Position numbers and translations under genes: made by a program
Assembly: GCA_900112915.1 (NCBI GenBank)
Contig: FONK01000003.1
Location: 1-64,000 of the forward strand
Source: Peptostreptococcaceae bacterium pGA-8
Lineage (GTDB): Bacteria > Bacillota > Clostridia > Peptostreptococcales > Anaerovoracaceae
DNA: 64,000 bases
Direction: 5' to 3'
The notes under the pieces: generated by a model
What the model saw: the letters and a program-made list of their open reading frames with translations, nothing else
Told to the model about the DNA's origin: nothing
Databases searched by the model: none
In this document: positions 51,538 through 61,394 of the stretch, piece after piece
Layout of the letters: each line of letters begins with the position of its first letter
Numbering within the stretch: the first letter of the stretch is position 1

Positions 51538-52941
51538 ATGGATAATAAAACCGATGCTAAAGGCAAGTTTAAGTCTAATTTCGGATTTCTGATGGCTGCC
51601 ATCGGTGCAGCGGTAGGCTTAGGCAATATTTGGGGGTTTCCATTTAAGATGGGAAGAGGCGGAGGATTCGCCTTCCTTGCCATCTATATAATTTTAGCTG
51701 TAGTTGTAGGATATTGCTGCATGCTTGGTGAACTTTCCATTGGAAGAAAGGCCGGTAAGGCGTCAATAGGTGCATATGGCAAGATGGATAAGCGGTTCAC
51801 TTTTAACGGATGGTTCGCCACCTTGACACCTGTGCTGCTCCTTTGTTTTTACTGCACCCTGGGAGGCTACTGCCTTAAATACACCGTCGCAAATTTTGGT
51901 GAACTGATAGGAGCATCCTTTGGAACTACAGGAGTACCCAGCGAAGCCTTTTTTGCCGGGTTTATTACGGATACCTCTCAAGCTTTAGTTTACGGAATGC
52001 TGTTTTTAATCGCTACAATTCTGATTGTAATGGGCGGAGTATCCGGGGGAATAGAAAGATTTTCGGTAATTGCAATGCCGGCATTGTTCGTCATGCTTTT
52101 AGTAATCGTGGTGCGCAGCGCAACTCTTCCCGGAGCTGTGGAAGGGTTAAAGTTCATGTTCAAGCCTGATTTTGAGGTGTTCAAGGGAACGGGATGGATA
52201 AGTGTCCTCGCCTTGGCAGGCGGTCAGATGTTCTTCTCCCTATCCTTAGCTTCAGGATGCTTGATTACATATGGCTCTTACCTTGATAAGAGTGAAAGCC
52301 TTGAAAAAAATGCAGCAATCATTATTATAGCTGACACAATTGTAGCCCTATTGGCGGGAGTAGCCGTTATGCCGGCAGTATTTGCCTTCGGCCTTGACCC
52401 GGCTGCGGGTCCGGGTCTTTTGTTTGTAACCCTACAAACCGTATTTAATTCAATGGGTACAACCGGAGCTGTGTTCGGCTTTATATTCTATTTCTTGGTG
52501 TTCATTGCAGCGCTGACATCGTCCATCGGCATGATAGAGGGAGCGGCCTCCGCCTTTATGGATAGAATGATTGAAAAGGGCAAAAAAGCCAACCGCATGC
52601 GGGTTGTGTTGATAATAGGAGCTGTGGCAGGAGCCGGAACTGTCCTTGTTTCTGCAGATGCACTGGGAAAGGGCAATTTACCTCATTTATTTGGATTCGA
52701 CAATTGGATTGATACTATTGATTTGTTTGCGGAAGGTTTTATGATGCCTATAGGCGGTTTGATTATGGCTGTTTTGCTCGGTTGGATTCACCCTTTTTAT
52801 GTGGATGATGAGGTCAAATTGAGTTCAAGCTTTAAAAGTCAAAAATTTTTCCATGGTGCTGTTAAGTGGATTGCGCCGATATTTATGCTGTTTATCCTTA
52901 TAGGACAGATAAATGATTTTTTCAAGCTGGGATTATTTTAG
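51538..52941 (+). CDS. NSS-family sodium-dependent transporter (1)
   Basis: A 467-residue LeuT-fold symporter with 11-12 membrane helices. The N-terminal signature FGFLMAAIGAAVGLGNIWGF (sodium and substrate site in helix 1) and a GGQMFFSLSLASGCLITYGS helix 6 are typical of neurotransmitter:sodium symporters in bacteria, which take up amino acids. The family of tryptophan/tyrosine-type or TnaT-like carriers is possible but the substrate cannot be fixed. AGGAG precedes ATG 51538. It has its own promoter and its own terminator, so it is not in one operon with the second NSS gene. Confidence 0.85.
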   Translation: MDNKTDAKGKFKSNFGFLMAAIGAAVGLGNIWGFPFKMGRGGGFAFLAIYIILAVVVGYCCMLGELSIGRKAGKASIGAYGKMDKRFTFNGWFATLTPVLLLCFYCTLGGYCLKYTVANFGELIGASFGTTGVPSEAFFAGFITDTSQALVYGMLFLIATILIVMGGVSGGIERFSVIAMPALFVMLLVIVVRSATLPGAVEGLKFMFKPDFEVFKGTGWISVLALAGGQMFFSLSLASGCLITYGSYLDKSESLEKNAAIIIIADTIVALLAGVAVMPAVFAFGLDPAAGPGLLFVTLQTVFNSMGTTGAVFGFIFYFLVFIAALTSSIGMIEGAASAFMDRMIEKGKKANRMRVVLIIGAVAGAGTVLVSADALGKGNLPHLFGFDNWIDTIDLFAEGFMMPIGGLIMAVLLGWIHPFYVDDEVKLSSSFKSQKFFHGAVKWIAPIFMLFILIGQINDFFKLGLF

Positions 52942-52982
52942 CCTGAAAATTTTGGCATTGCTATAGCCCAGAATATATGCTC

Positions 52983-53017
52983 GGGTAGATGGGAGAGCCT
53001 TTCTACCCAATTTTTTT
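52983..53017 (+). terminator. terminator after the first NSS gene
   Basis: GGGTAGA (52983-52989) pairs with TCTACCC (53002-53008), followed by AA and seven T. Standard intrinsic terminator. Confidence 0.85.
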
Positions 53018-53077
53018 GTCTATACATAAAAATATTTTGTGTTTTAAAACAAATTATTTTTAATTTTTATATTTTTA

Positions 53078-53105
53078 TTGACAAATTTTTTGGTGCGTGT
53101 ATAAT
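53078..53105 (+). promoter_or_regulatory. promoter for the second NSS transporter gene
   Basis: TTGACA (53078-53083), a 16-base spacer and TATAAT (53100-53105), about 35 bases before ATG 53142. Confidence 0.75.
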
Positions 53106-53141
53106 GTTGACATTACATTATTTTATGAGGAGGTCGTTCAT

Positions 53142-54542
53142 ATGGAACAGACAAAGAAAGGACAGTGGGGCAGCCAATTTGGATTTCTGATGGCAGCAGT
53201 AGGATCCGCGGTAGGCCTCGGGAATTTATGGGGATTCCCGTACAAGATGGGTAAAAGTGGCGGATTTGCATTTTTAATGATATATTTGGTCTTAGTAATT
53301 TTTGTAGGTATTATTATTACATTAACAGAGCTCAGCTTAGGAAGAAAGTCCGGAAAGGGTGTAATTGGAGCATATGGATCAGTTAGCAAGAAATATTCCT
53401 TCCTGGGATGGTTTGCTACTATTTCACCATTCTTGATTTTATCATTCTATTCGATGCTTGGCGGATACACAATTAAATATGCAATTGCAAATTTTGGAGA
53501 CATCTTTGGCGCCGGCTGGGGTGTAAACGGTGTGGACAGCGGAACCTTCTTCCAGGGCTTCTTCACCGATCAGCTACAGACTTCATTGTATACAGCGGTA
53601 TTCGTAATTCTTACGGTTTTGATCGTAAGAGGCGGAGTATCCGGGGGTATAGAAAAGTTTTCCAAAATCGCAATGCCGGCCTTATTCTTTATGCTTCTTG
53701 CTGTAATCGTTAGAAGCGTTACCCTTCCGGGAGCCGGAGCAGGATTGGAGTTTATGTTTAAGCCTAATTTTGAAGTGTTTAAGGGTAGCGGTTGGCTAAG
53801 CGTCCTTGCAGCTGCCGGCGGACAGATGTTCTTCTCACTGTCCTTAGGAATGGGCATAATGGTTACATATGGTTCTTATGTTCAGAAGAAAGAGGATTTA
53901 AAATTCAATGCGGTTGTAATTCCATTTGCAGATACCTTAATTGCTGTTTTAGCAGGATTGGCGGTAATGCCGGCGGTATTTGCTACAGGACTTGATCCTG
54001 CCGGTGGACCGGGACTTCTGTTTGTAACTCTACAGACCGTATTCGATTCTATGGGAGCGGCAGGTCCGGTATTCGGCTTCTTGCTATATTTCCTAGTATT
54101 CATTGCAGCTATAACATCTTCAATTTCTCTGTTGGAGACAGTTGTTGCTGTAGTTGTGGATAAGAAGGAAGCTGATAATAAGCCATACAACAAGAAAAAT
54201 ATAGTTCTCGCCGTAGGTGCTGTTATTTTGGCAGAGGCGGTATTTGTATCCATGGACGGACTTGGAACACATAACTTCCCGCAGATTTTGGGACAGTCAA
54301 CTTGGCTTGACAGCTTTGACTTAATTTCAGAAGGCTTCCTAATGCCGTTGGGCGCTTTAATTACAGCGGTGCTTTTCGGATGGTTTAGAAAAGGACATTT
54401 AGATGATGAAATTGAGCTGAACGGTGAATTCAAGTGGAAAAAGGTATACTACTTCTGCTTAAGATTTGTAGCTCCACCGGTAATGCTCCTGGTTTTACTT
54501 GGTCAGCTGGACAGCTTCTTCAAGTTGGGCTGGTTCAATTAA
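53142..54542 (+). CDS. NSS-family sodium-dependent transporter (2)
   Basis: I choose ATG 53142 with GAGGAGG upstream over an in-frame start at 53097 that would lie in the promoter. The 466-residue protein is a close relative of the previous transporter: FGFLMAAVGSAVGLGNLWGF in helix 1, GGQMFFSLSLGMGIMVTYGS in helix 6 and LDPAGGPGLLFVTLQTVF. The two are evidently paralogs from a duplication but clearly diverged in sequence and separately regulated. Substrate (an amino acid, taken up with sodium) is not resolved. Confidence 0.85.
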   Translation: MEQTKKGQWGSQFGFLMAAVGSAVGLGNLWGFPYKMGKSGGFAFLMIYLVLVIFVGIIITLTELSLGRKSGKGVIGAYGSVSKKYSFLGWFATISPFLILSFYSMLGGYTIKYAIANFGDIFGAGWGVNGVDSGTFFQGFFTDQLQTSLYTAVFVILTVLIVRGGVSGGIEKFSKIAMPALFFMLLAVIVRSVTLPGAGAGLEFMFKPNFEVFKGSGWLSVLAAAGGQMFFSLSLGMGIMVTYGSYVQKKEDLKFNAVVIPFADTLIAVLAGLAVMPAVFATGLDPAGGPGLLFVTLQTVFDSMGAAGPVFGFLLYFLVFIAAITSSISLLETVVAVVVDKKEADNKPYNKKNIVLAVGAVILAEAVFVSMDGLGTHNFPQILGQSTWLDSFDLISEGFLMPLGALITAVLFGWFRKGHLDDEIELNGEFKWKKVYYFCLRFVAPPVMLLVLLGQLDSFFKLGWFN

Positions 54543-54580
54543 TGATAAAGCTATAAAACAATCGAAATACTTTGACGCAA

Positions 54581-54615
54581 AAAAGCCGGAGGCTCTGAGG
54601 GAGCATCCGGCTTTT
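54581..54615. terminator. bidirectional terminator between NSS 2 and the HAD gene
   Basis: AAAAGCCGGA (54581-54590) pairs perfectly with TCCGGCTTTT (54606-54615), with A- and T-runs on either side, between converging genes. Confidence 0.8.
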
Positions 54616-54661
54616 GTAGTTAAAGTCTGCATTTATTTATTTCCTATCAGGGCAATCGCTT

Positions 54662-55435
54662 TTATTTTGCAATATCACCAACACCGTTTAAAATAAGTCG
54701 AGGACGATATGGGAATTGCTTGATTGTTTCCATAGTTGATACACCGGATAAGACTAAGACCGTATCAAGACCTGATTCTATGCCTGCAACAATATCCGTA
54801 TCCATTCTGTCTCCTATAATAGCCGCCTCGTCAGAATGAACTCCCAGGAGCTTAAGTCCGGTTCTCATCATAAGAGGATTTGGCTTACCGATATAGTAGG
54901 CAGTTTTTCCTGTAGTCATTTCAATGGGTGCCATCAGGGTCCTGCAAGCGGGAATGAAGCCGTCGGGAGCAGGACCGGTCAAGTCGGAATTTGTTCCGAT
55001 AAGCTTTGCTCCCTTTTCCACCAGCCTGGTTGCCAGCAAGATGCTTTCGTAATTATAGGCGGTTCCTTCACCAATTACGACATAATCAGGGTCAATCGGG
55101 TTAATGGTAATTCCAACATCATAAAGAGCATTGGTCAGTCCGGCGTCCCCTATTACATAGGCACTGCAATTAGGCGCCTGGCTATCAAGGAATTTAGCTG
55201 TTGCAAGAGCGCTGGTGTAAAAATGACCGGGGTCAACCTCCATGCCCATACGAGCCAGCTTCATCGCCAATTCTTTTTGAGAAAGATTGCTGGCGTTAGT
55301 CAAAAATAGAAAGTCCTTATTCTCTTTATAGAGCCAATCAACGAAGTCTGTAACACCGGGTAACAGCTTATTGCCGTGATATATAACTCCATCCATATCT
55401 ATAATAAAACCCTTTTTCTTTTTTAATTCTTCCAT
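54662..55435 (-). CDS. HAD-IIA family phosphatase (NagD-like)
   Basis: A 257-residue HAD hydrolase: motif I FIIDMDGVIYHG with D13 and D15, a threonine motif II (FLFLTNAS), and motif III/IV region GKPNPLMM with IGDRMDTDI. The class IIA cap follows motif II. Such enzymes dephosphorylate sugar phosphates, nucleotides or phosphoglycolate-type compounds; the substrate is not known. AGGAGG precedes the ATG. It is 22 bases downstream of the Eis-like gene, so they form an operon. Confidence 0.85.
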   Translation of the reverse strand: MEELKKKKGFIIDMDGVIYHGNKLLPGVTDFVDWLYKENKDFLFLTNASNLSQKELAMKLARMGMEVDPGHFYTSALATAKFLDSQAPNCSAYVIGDAGLTNALYDVGITINPIDPDYVVIGEGTAYNYESILLATRLVEKGAKLIGTNSDLTGPAPDGFIPACRTLMAPIEMTTGKTAYYIGKPNPLMMRTGLKLLGVHSDEAAIIGDRMDTDIVAGIESGLDTVLVLSGVSTMETIKQFPYRPRLILNGVGDIAK

Positions 55436-55457
55436 ATTATAAAACCTCCTATAAGCT

Positions 55458-56771
55458 TTAATAATCAGTATTTGTGTAAGGCATCTGTTCAGCTAGGAAT
55501 AATCTATCCAAGGCTTCGACAAAAGAGTCGTCGGACAGGGTTACGGCTCCAAGTCTAACCAGGGCATTAATTCGAGCACTTCCCATGAGTACAGCGGATA
55601 AATCTGACAGCTTGATTCTCATAAATACATCTGAACCGGAGCTGAAGGGCTCGCAGGACATGCGACTCACCTTACTATTACCTTCATCAGGCTGAAATAA
55701 AACACCAAGCTTTTCAATGTCGCCGCCATCCTCTGATGTGACGGTAATTCCAACTGAAAGAGTGTAATGAGGGAACTCCCTGTAATAGGATGCAGCTATG
55801 AATCTGGGCAGGTCCGGAATTTTATACATGGTTCCGAGAGCCTGAGTGTTGGTCTGTAGGAATCCGAAGTCGTAGTAGTTTCCTGTAACATCCTGAGGAC
55901 TGGTCAAGATATGATAAAAATCCTCTTCTCCCGTAGTTAAAATCACCGATGAAGCAAGGTCACTCTGCATTCTAAGTCCGTGAAGCAGTTTTCTGAGAAC
56001 TGTGCTGTTGGAATATATCAGCTCCTTTACCTCTATGTGATTTATGGTGTAGTTGGCAGAGCTGTCGTTGATAATTTTAAAGGCTGCGTAGCCTTCGAGA
56101 AATTCATCATCATAGCAGCCGATGTATTTTGTGTCACAATCTTCCTTTATATCCCTTATTTCCTCACTGAATTTTTTGAGGGCACCGTGGTTATGCTCAG
56201 CGAAATCCTCGTAGCAGCTAAGCACATCGCCTATTTGGGATTTGTCTAAAAGCTCAAGGGTTAAAGCGGAGTCCGTGGCGCTTTTCGGCAGTTGGTCTGT
56301 AGGAATATGAAATCTTGTCATCCTTGTTCCACAGCCATAACCTAGACGCCTATAAAAGTCCACTCTAAAAGGCAGTAGTAGAGATACTAAGGCACCCGAT
56401 TTTTTTGTGTAGTCCTCGAAGAACTCAACCATCCTTCCGGCAATCCCCTGCTTCTTGTAGATTGGATGCACCCCCAATGCCATAAGACCGGTTGCGGGAA
56501 CCATTTTTCCATATAAATTCATTGAAAAATCAATGAGCTTCATGGTAGCTACAAGCTTGTTGTCCTGAAAGTATCCGAAAAAATTGATATCATCGAAGTC
56601 AGACATAGCCTTTAGGGTCTTTTCTGTGTAGTATCGTATTCCGTCCGCAGATAAGTCCTTACCGGAGGGATAGGCGTTAAGATATATTTCTATGTACTGA
56701 TGAATATCACCCGGGTGAAGCGGTCTTATTATGTGGCCATTTTCAAATTCTTGGGAAAAGTCAAAATTCAT
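55458..56771 (-). CDS. Eis-like GNAT N-acetyltransferase
   Basis: A 437-residue protein with an N-terminal GNAT domain (LMALGVHPIYKKQGIAGRMV, the acetyl-CoA loop, residues about 95-115), a central second GNAT-like part and a C-terminal sterol-carrier-like domain. This layout is that of the Eis family; Eis relatives acetylate amines including aminoglycosides, but the substrate here is unknown. GGAGG lies six bases before the ATG on the minus strand. It comes before the HAD phosphatase in the same operon. Confidence 0.8.
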   Translation of the reverse strand: MNFDFSQEFENGHIIRPLHPGDIHQYIEIYLNAYPSGKDLSADGIRYYTEKTLKAMSDFDDINFFGYFQDNKLVATMKLIDFSMNLYGKMVPATGLMALGVHPIYKKQGIAGRMVEFFEDYTKKSGALVSLLLPFRVDFYRRLGYGCGTRMTRFHIPTDQLPKSATDSALTLELLDKSQIGDVLSCYEDFAEHNHGALKKFSEEIRDIKEDCDTKYIGCYDDEFLEGYAAFKIINDSSANYTINHIEVKELIYSNSTVLRKLLHGLRMQSDLASSVILTTGEEDFYHILTSPQDVTGNYYDFGFLQTNTQALGTMYKIPDLPRFIAASYYREFPHYTLSVGITVTSEDGGDIEKLGVLFQPDEGNSKVSRMSCEPFSSGSDVFMRIKLSDLSAVLMGSARINALVRLGAVTLSDDSFVEALDRLFLAEQMPYTNTDY

Positions 56772-56910
56772 TGGTTAGCCTCCATTCTCATTTCTTTTCA
56801 AGACTATGATATATTAAAGTAAGGATAAACTCAATCTATATTTATTTTTTGTTTAGTTCTATGTCTTATAGTGAATTAATAAGGTAATTTAACTTTTGGA
56901 GGAATAAAAT

Positions 56911-57408
56911 ATGTTTAGAGAAATGCGCAGAAAAAAACAGCTTCTTGACGAGGCGATAACCTTAGAAATACTCGAAAAACGCACATCGGGAACCTTGGCT
57001 CTTATGGGAGATGACGGGTATACATACTCGTTGCCCATCAGTTTTTTGTATAAGGATGGGGTGTTCTATTTTCACGGCAGCAAGGTGGGACACAAGGTAG
57101 ACGCTATGAGAAAGCACAATAAAGTCTCTTTTTCTGTCATTGATCAAGACCGTGTTATTCCGGAGGCCAACACCACTCATTTTCGAAGTGTAATTGCTTT
57201 TGGCACCATTGAGCTGATTGAAGACGATGTGGAAAAGCGTAAAGCGATTGAAATCTTTGCCTATAAGTTTGCTCCCGGGGACAAATATAAGGAAAGCAGA
57301 GAGAAGGAAATCGAGCTGGATTTTAACAATTTTATGGTCTACAAGATGACTGTTGAGCATATGACGGGCAAGGAACATTTGGCGTTGGTAAATCAGCGAA
57401 AGTTGTAA
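56911..57408 (+). CDS. Nim-like pyridoxamine-phosphate-oxidase-fold flavoprotein
   Basis: A 165-residue protein with the split beta-barrel of the PNPOx family. GTLALMGDDGYTYSLPISFL and FYFHGSKVGHKVDAMRKHNK, then VSFSVIDQDRVI, are typical of NimA-type flavoproteins, which reduce nitro groups and give 5-nitroimidazole resistance in some anaerobes, although many homologues have other roles. GGAGG precedes the ATG. It leads a set of sulfur/thiol-related genes. Confidence 0.75.
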   Translation: MFREMRRKKQLLDEAITLEILEKRTSGTLALMGDDGYTYSLPISFLYKDGVFYFHGSKVGHKVDAMRKHNKVSFSVIDQDRVIPEANTTHFRSVIAFGTIELIEDDVEKRKAIEIFAYKFAPGDKYKESREKEIELDFNNFMVYKMTVEHMTGKEHLALVNQRKL

Positions 57409-57432
57409 TGGTTAAAGTATATATAGGAAAGG

Positions 57433-57738
57433 ATGAAAAATATGTTTGGACTATTCGGACCTAATATTGAAAAGGGTCTCAGGGAATACAGAGAATGTGA
57501 AAATGGCGTTCTTATTGATGTTAGAACTGAAGAGGAATTTCAGAATGGTAGAATCCCCGGCAGTATAAATGTGCCGCTGGATAAGCTTAACAGGGTCAAA
57601 ATCCCTAAGGGGAAGCTATTCATATATTGCCATAGTGGCGGCAGAAGCGCTCAGGCGTGTAATTATTTGAAGAGAGTCGGCAGAGATGCTACTAATATTG
57701 GAGGGATTGCTTCATACAAGGGAGAAATAGAAAGGTAG
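57433..57738 (+). CDS. rhodanese-like sulfurtransferase
   Basis: A 101-residue single-domain rhodanese: GVLIDVRTEEEFQNGRIPGS, and the active loop YCHSGGRS with C66. It carries persulfide sulfur and passes it to acceptors. Placed between the Nim-like gene and the CoADR-rhodanese gene, it probably works in the same thiol/persulfide chemistry. AGGAAAGG lies upstream of ATG 57433. Confidence 0.85.
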   Translation: MKNMFGLFGPNIEKGLREYRECENGVLIDVRTEEEFQNGRIPGSINVPLDKLNRVKIPKGKLFIYCHSGGRSAQACNYLKRVGRDATNIGGIASYKGEIER

Positions 57739-57748
57739 GTGTGATAAA

Positions 57749-59407
57749 GTGAAGGTAGTTATTGTTGGAGGTGTTGCCGGTGGTGCAACCGCAGCAGCCA
57801 GACTTAGAAGGTTGGATGAAAAGGCCGAGATTATAGTCCTGGAAAGAAGCGGCTTTGTTTCTTACGCAAACTGCGGACTTCCTTATTATATAGGCGATGT
57901 TATTACTGATAAGAGAGAGTTAACCCTACAGACACCTAAAAGCTTTAAGCGCAGATTTAATATAGATGTTAGAACATCCAATGAGGTTCTGTCAATCGAT
58001 CGTGCTGATAAAAAAGTCGTGGTCAAGGATTTGACAAGCGGCGATGTTTACGAGGAGTCCTACGATAAGCTGGTCTTAAGCCCTGGTGCAAGGGCCATGT
58101 GGGTAGATATAGAAGGACTGGACAGCTCCAAAACCTTTACTCTTAGAACTGTTGAAGATACCTTTGCCATTAAGGCTTTCGTCGACAGGAAGAAGCCCAA
58201 GACTGCGGTAATTATTGGAGGAGGCTTCATTGGACTGGAGATGGCGGAAAATCTAAAAGAAATCGGAGTGGATGTCTCCGTACTAATAAGAGGAAATCAG
58301 GTTATGAGACCTTTTGACCATGATATGGCTGTTATCATTCATGCTTACATGAGAGGTAAGGGCATCGATCTCAGACTTCATCAAAGTCCGGATGATTATG
58401 CCAAGGCTACAGCGTCAGCTGATTTGGTAATTATGGCAACGGGTGTTGCACCGGAAAGTAAGCTGGCGGAGGAGGCCGGTTTGGAGCTTGGACCTAAAAA
58501 GTCCATAGTCACGGATAAGCACATGAGAACCTCGGATTCTGACATTTATGCAGCAGGAGATGCCGTTTTGACAGAGCATTATGTAAGTGGTGAGAAGGTG
58601 TTGATTCCGCTTGCCGGTCCGGCAAATAAGCAGGGCAGAATAATAGCTGATAACCTTTGTGGTATCCCAAGCACATACAGAGGTTCACAGGGTTCATCCA
58701 TACTGAAGCTATTTGAGCTTACGGCAGCAGCCACAGGTCTAAATGAAACTACAGCAAAAAAACTGGGTATGGATTACGGGAAGGTAGTATTGAATTCCCA
58801 ATCCCATGCTTCCTACTATCCCGGTGCTGAGCCTATGTTTACAAAGGTAATCTTTGAAAATAAGACAGGTAAGATTTTAGGGGCTCAGATTATTGGAAGC
58901 AGCGGTGTAGACAAGAGAATTGATGTTTTTGCAACAGCAATACACGGAAAGATGACAGCCGATGATTTAAAGGATTTAGAGCTTGCATACGCACCACCCT
59001 TCTCTTCGGCAAAGGACCCGGTAAATATGGCAGGCTACGTCATTGAGAATGTTTTGTCCGGCAGAGTAAAGCAATTCTTCCCTGAAGATGTGGAGGCTCT
59101 AATTGACAGAGATGATGTTTGCCTTCTTGACACAAGAACTGATGAAGAATTTGCAGAGGGTCACCTTCCGGGGGTTATTCATATTCCGGTTGACCGGCTT
59201 AGAGAAAGATTGAATGAGCTTCCTAAGGATAAGAAGCTTTACATAAATTGCTACTCAGGACTCAGAAGCTATATTGCTTGCAAAATACTGGCAGGCGAGG
59301 GATATGACTGCTACAATCTATCCGGCGGATATGGTTTTTATGAGTACCTTATTTCAGAAAGGGCTTATGACTCGTCTTTGAGATACCCTTGTGGAGTGAA
59401 AAAATGA
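57749..59407 (+). CDS. CoA-disulfide reductase fused to rhodanese
   Basis: A 552-residue flavoenzyme of the CoADR/NADH-oxidase group. It has the N-terminal FAD fold [17 protein letters not shown], the active cysteine in [13 protein letters not shown] (C42), the NAD site [16 protein letters not shown] and the FAD motif AAGDAVL. A C-terminal rhodanese domain carries C501 in INCYSGLRS. Such fusions reduce CoA disulfide, CoA persulfide or polysulfide with NAD(P)H and help with sulfide or oxygen stress. It starts 10 bases after the rhodanese gene and its stop overlaps uvrB by four bases. Confidence 0.9.
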   Translation: MKVVIVGGVAGGATAAARLRRLDEKAEIIVLERSGFVSYANCGLPYYIGDVITDKRELTLQTPKSFKRRFNIDVRTSNEVLSIDRADKKVVVKDLTSGDVYEESYDKLVLSPGARAMWVDIEGLDSSKTFTLRTVEDTFAIKAFVDRKKPKTAVIIGGGFIGLEMAENLKEIGVDVSVLIRGNQVMRPFDHDMAVIIHAYMRGKGIDLRLHQSPDDYAKATASADLVIMATGVAPESKLAEEAGLELGPKKSIVTDKHMRTSDSDIYAAGDAVLTEHYVSGEKVLIPLAGPANKQGRIIADNLCGIPSTYRGSQGSSILKLFELTAAATGLNETTAKKLGMDYGKVVLNSQSHASYYPGAEPMFTKVIFENKTGKILGAQIIGSSGVDKRIDVFATAIHGKMTADDLKDLELAYAPPFSSAKDPVNMAGYVIENVLSGRVKQFFPEDVEALIDRDDVCLLDTRTDEEFAEGHLPGVIHIPVDRLRERLNELPKDKKLYINCYSGLRSYIACKILAGEGYDCYNLSGGYGFYEYLISERAYDSSLRYPCGVKK

Positions 59408-61377
59408 CACGGTTTAAAATACATTCGACATATGAGCCTACGGGAGACCAGCCTGAGGCTATCTCCCGTCTTGTTGAAGGCTTTAGAGGCGGAAAAAATT
59501 ATCAAACCCTCTTAGGTGTTACAGGCTCAGGAAAAACCTTTACCATGGCCAATGTCATCGAGCAGATGCAAAAGCCCACGTTGGTTATTTCTCATAATAA
59601 AACTCTTGCAGCCCAGCTCCATGGAGAGTTTAAGGAAATGTTCCCTGAAAATGCGGTGGAATATTTCGTGTCATACTATGATTATTACCAGCCTGAAGCC
59701 TATGTTCCATCCACAGATACTTACATTGAAAAGGACTCGGACATCAATGAGGAAATAGAAAAGCTCCGTCACTCGGCGACAGCTGCCCTGGCAGAACGAA
59801 AGGATGTAATTATTGTTGCCAGCGTTTCATGTATATATGGCCTGGGAAGTCCTTTTGATTATGAAAATCAAATGCTGTCCTTGAGGCCGGGAATGGAAAA
59901 ATCAAGGCGAGATATTTTGAGGAAGCTGGTGGACATACAGTATACCAGAAATGATATGGCCTTCGACAGAGGAAGCTTTAGAGTGAGAGGGGATGTAATT
60001 GATGTTTTCCCTGCCGGCTCAGATAAGGCAATAAGGATAGAGCTTTTCGGAGATGAAATAGAGAGCCTTAAGGAGATGAACCCCATAACAGGTGAAATTT
60101 ATGGACTGAGAAACCATGTGGCAATCTATCCCGCATCCCACTATGTCACATCCGCTGAAAATATGGAAAAGGCACTTGTAACCATCGAAGAGGAGCTGGA
60201 GGATAGAATAAGATGGTTCACCGATAGAGGAAAGCTGATTGAAGCACAAAGGATAGAGCAAAGAACCCGCTATGATATGGAAATGCTCAGAGAGGTAGGA
60301 AATTGTAAAGGCATAGAGAATTACTCTCGTCATATAAACGGATTGCCTCCGGGCATAAGACCCTATACCTTAATAGACTATTTCCCTGATGACTTTATGA
60401 TTATGATAGACGAGTCTCATGTAATGCTTCCGCAGCTGAGAGCCATGTATGCCGGTGACAGAAGCAGAAAGCAGTCGCTGGTGGATTATGGGTTCAGGCT
60501 TCCATCCGCCCTTGACAACAGGCCTCTTCAATTTCCTGAATTTGAGAAATTGGCAAAGAATTGTTTATATGTCAGTGCAACTCCCGCAGCTTATGAGAAG
60601 GATAAGGCCGGGGGAATTTCCGCTGAGCAAATTATAAGACCTACAGGGCTTTTAGATCCTCCAATTGATGTACGACCTACAGAGGGGCAGATAGATGACC
60701 TGATAAAGGAGCTTAAGATTGCTTCAGAAAAGGGGCAGCGTTCATTTATAACGACTCTTACCAAGAAGATGGCTGAAAGCCTGACGGATTTCCTTAAGGG
60801 CGTCGGAATCAAGGTGCGTTATCTCCACTCCGAAGTGGATACTCTGGAGAGACTGGAGATAATAAGAGATTTAAGACTGGGAGTTTTCGATGTTTTGGTT
60901 GGAATCAACCTTCTGAGAGAGGGGCTTGATGTGCCGGAGGTCTCGTTGGTTGCCATAATGGATGCAGACAAAGAGGGCTTTCTCCGAACGGAAACTTCTT
61001 TGATACAGACCATAGGAAGAGCCGCACGAAATGTAGACGGTCGTGTTATAATGTATGCTGACAAAATAAGCAAGGCTATGAGGGTTGCCATAGATGAAAC
61101 CAATAGAAGGCGTCAGCTTCAGGACAGATACAACAAAGAAAAGGGCATTACACCACAGGGCATCCGAAAATCTGTCAGAGCTGTCATCGAGGCTACTAAA
61201 ACCTACGATGAGGAAGCTGATTACAAGGCGATGAAGCCCGGTGAATTAACAAAGAAAGAATTGAAAGCCTACATTGAAAAGCTGGAGAAGGAAATGAAGC
61301 AGGCAGCAAAAGATTTGCAGTTTGAGAGAGCTGCCGAGCTTAGAGACTTGGTTTTTCAGTACAAGGCTAATCTATAG
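59404..61377 (+). CDS. uvrB: UvrB, excinuclease ABC subunit B
   Basis: I choose ATG 59404, which overlaps the upstream stop (ATGA), with GGAG upstream, over 59389. The 657-residue helicase-like DNA-damage verifier has Walker A GVTGSGKT (38-45), the beta-hairpin [20 protein letters not shown] (about 92-111), helicase motif IDESHV and a C-terminal UVR motif ([21 protein letters not shown]). It works with UvrA and UvrC in nucleotide excision repair. uvrA follows 17 bases downstream. Confidence 0.95.
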   Translation: MTRFKIHSTYEPTGDQPEAISRLVEGFRGGKNYQTLLGVTGSGKTFTMANVIEQMQKPTLVISHNKTLAAQLHGEFKEMFPENAVEYFVSYYDYYQPEAYVPSTDTYIEKDSDINEEIEKLRHSATAALAERKDVIIVASVSCIYGLGSPFDYENQMLSLRPGMEKSRRDILRKLVDIQYTRNDMAFDRGSFRVRGDVIDVFPAGSDKAIRIELFGDEIESLKEMNPITGEIYGLRNHVAIYPASHYVTSAENMEKALVTIEEELEDRIRWFTDRGKLIEAQRIEQRTRYDMEMLREVGNCKGIENYSRHINGLPPGIRPYTLIDYFPDDFMIMIDESHVMLPQLRAMYAGDRSRKQSLVDYGFRLPSALDNRPLQFPEFEKLAKNCLYVSATPAAYEKDKAGGISAEQIIRPTGLLDPPIDVRPTEGQIDDLIKELKIASEKGQRSFITTLTKKMAESLTDFLKGVGIKVRYLHSEVDTLERLEIIRDLRLGVFDVLVGINLLREGLDVPEVSLVAIMDADKEGFLRTETSLIQTIGRAARNVDGRVIMYADKISKAMRVAIDETNRRRQLQDRYNKEKGITPQGIRKSVRAVIEATKTYDEEADYKAMKPGELTKKELKAYIEKLEKEMKQAAKDLQFERAAELRDLVFQYKANL

Positions 61378-61394
61378 AAAATGACGGTATTTGA

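Noticed and set aside
53882-54433. 183-residue minus-strand ORF opposite the second NSS gene
   Set aside because: Shadow of a strongly supported transporter gene; composition is not protein-like and has no ribosome site.
51538-54542. both NSS genes as a single operon
   Set aside because: A T-tailed terminator (52983-53017) and a separate consensus promoter (53078-53105) lie between them.
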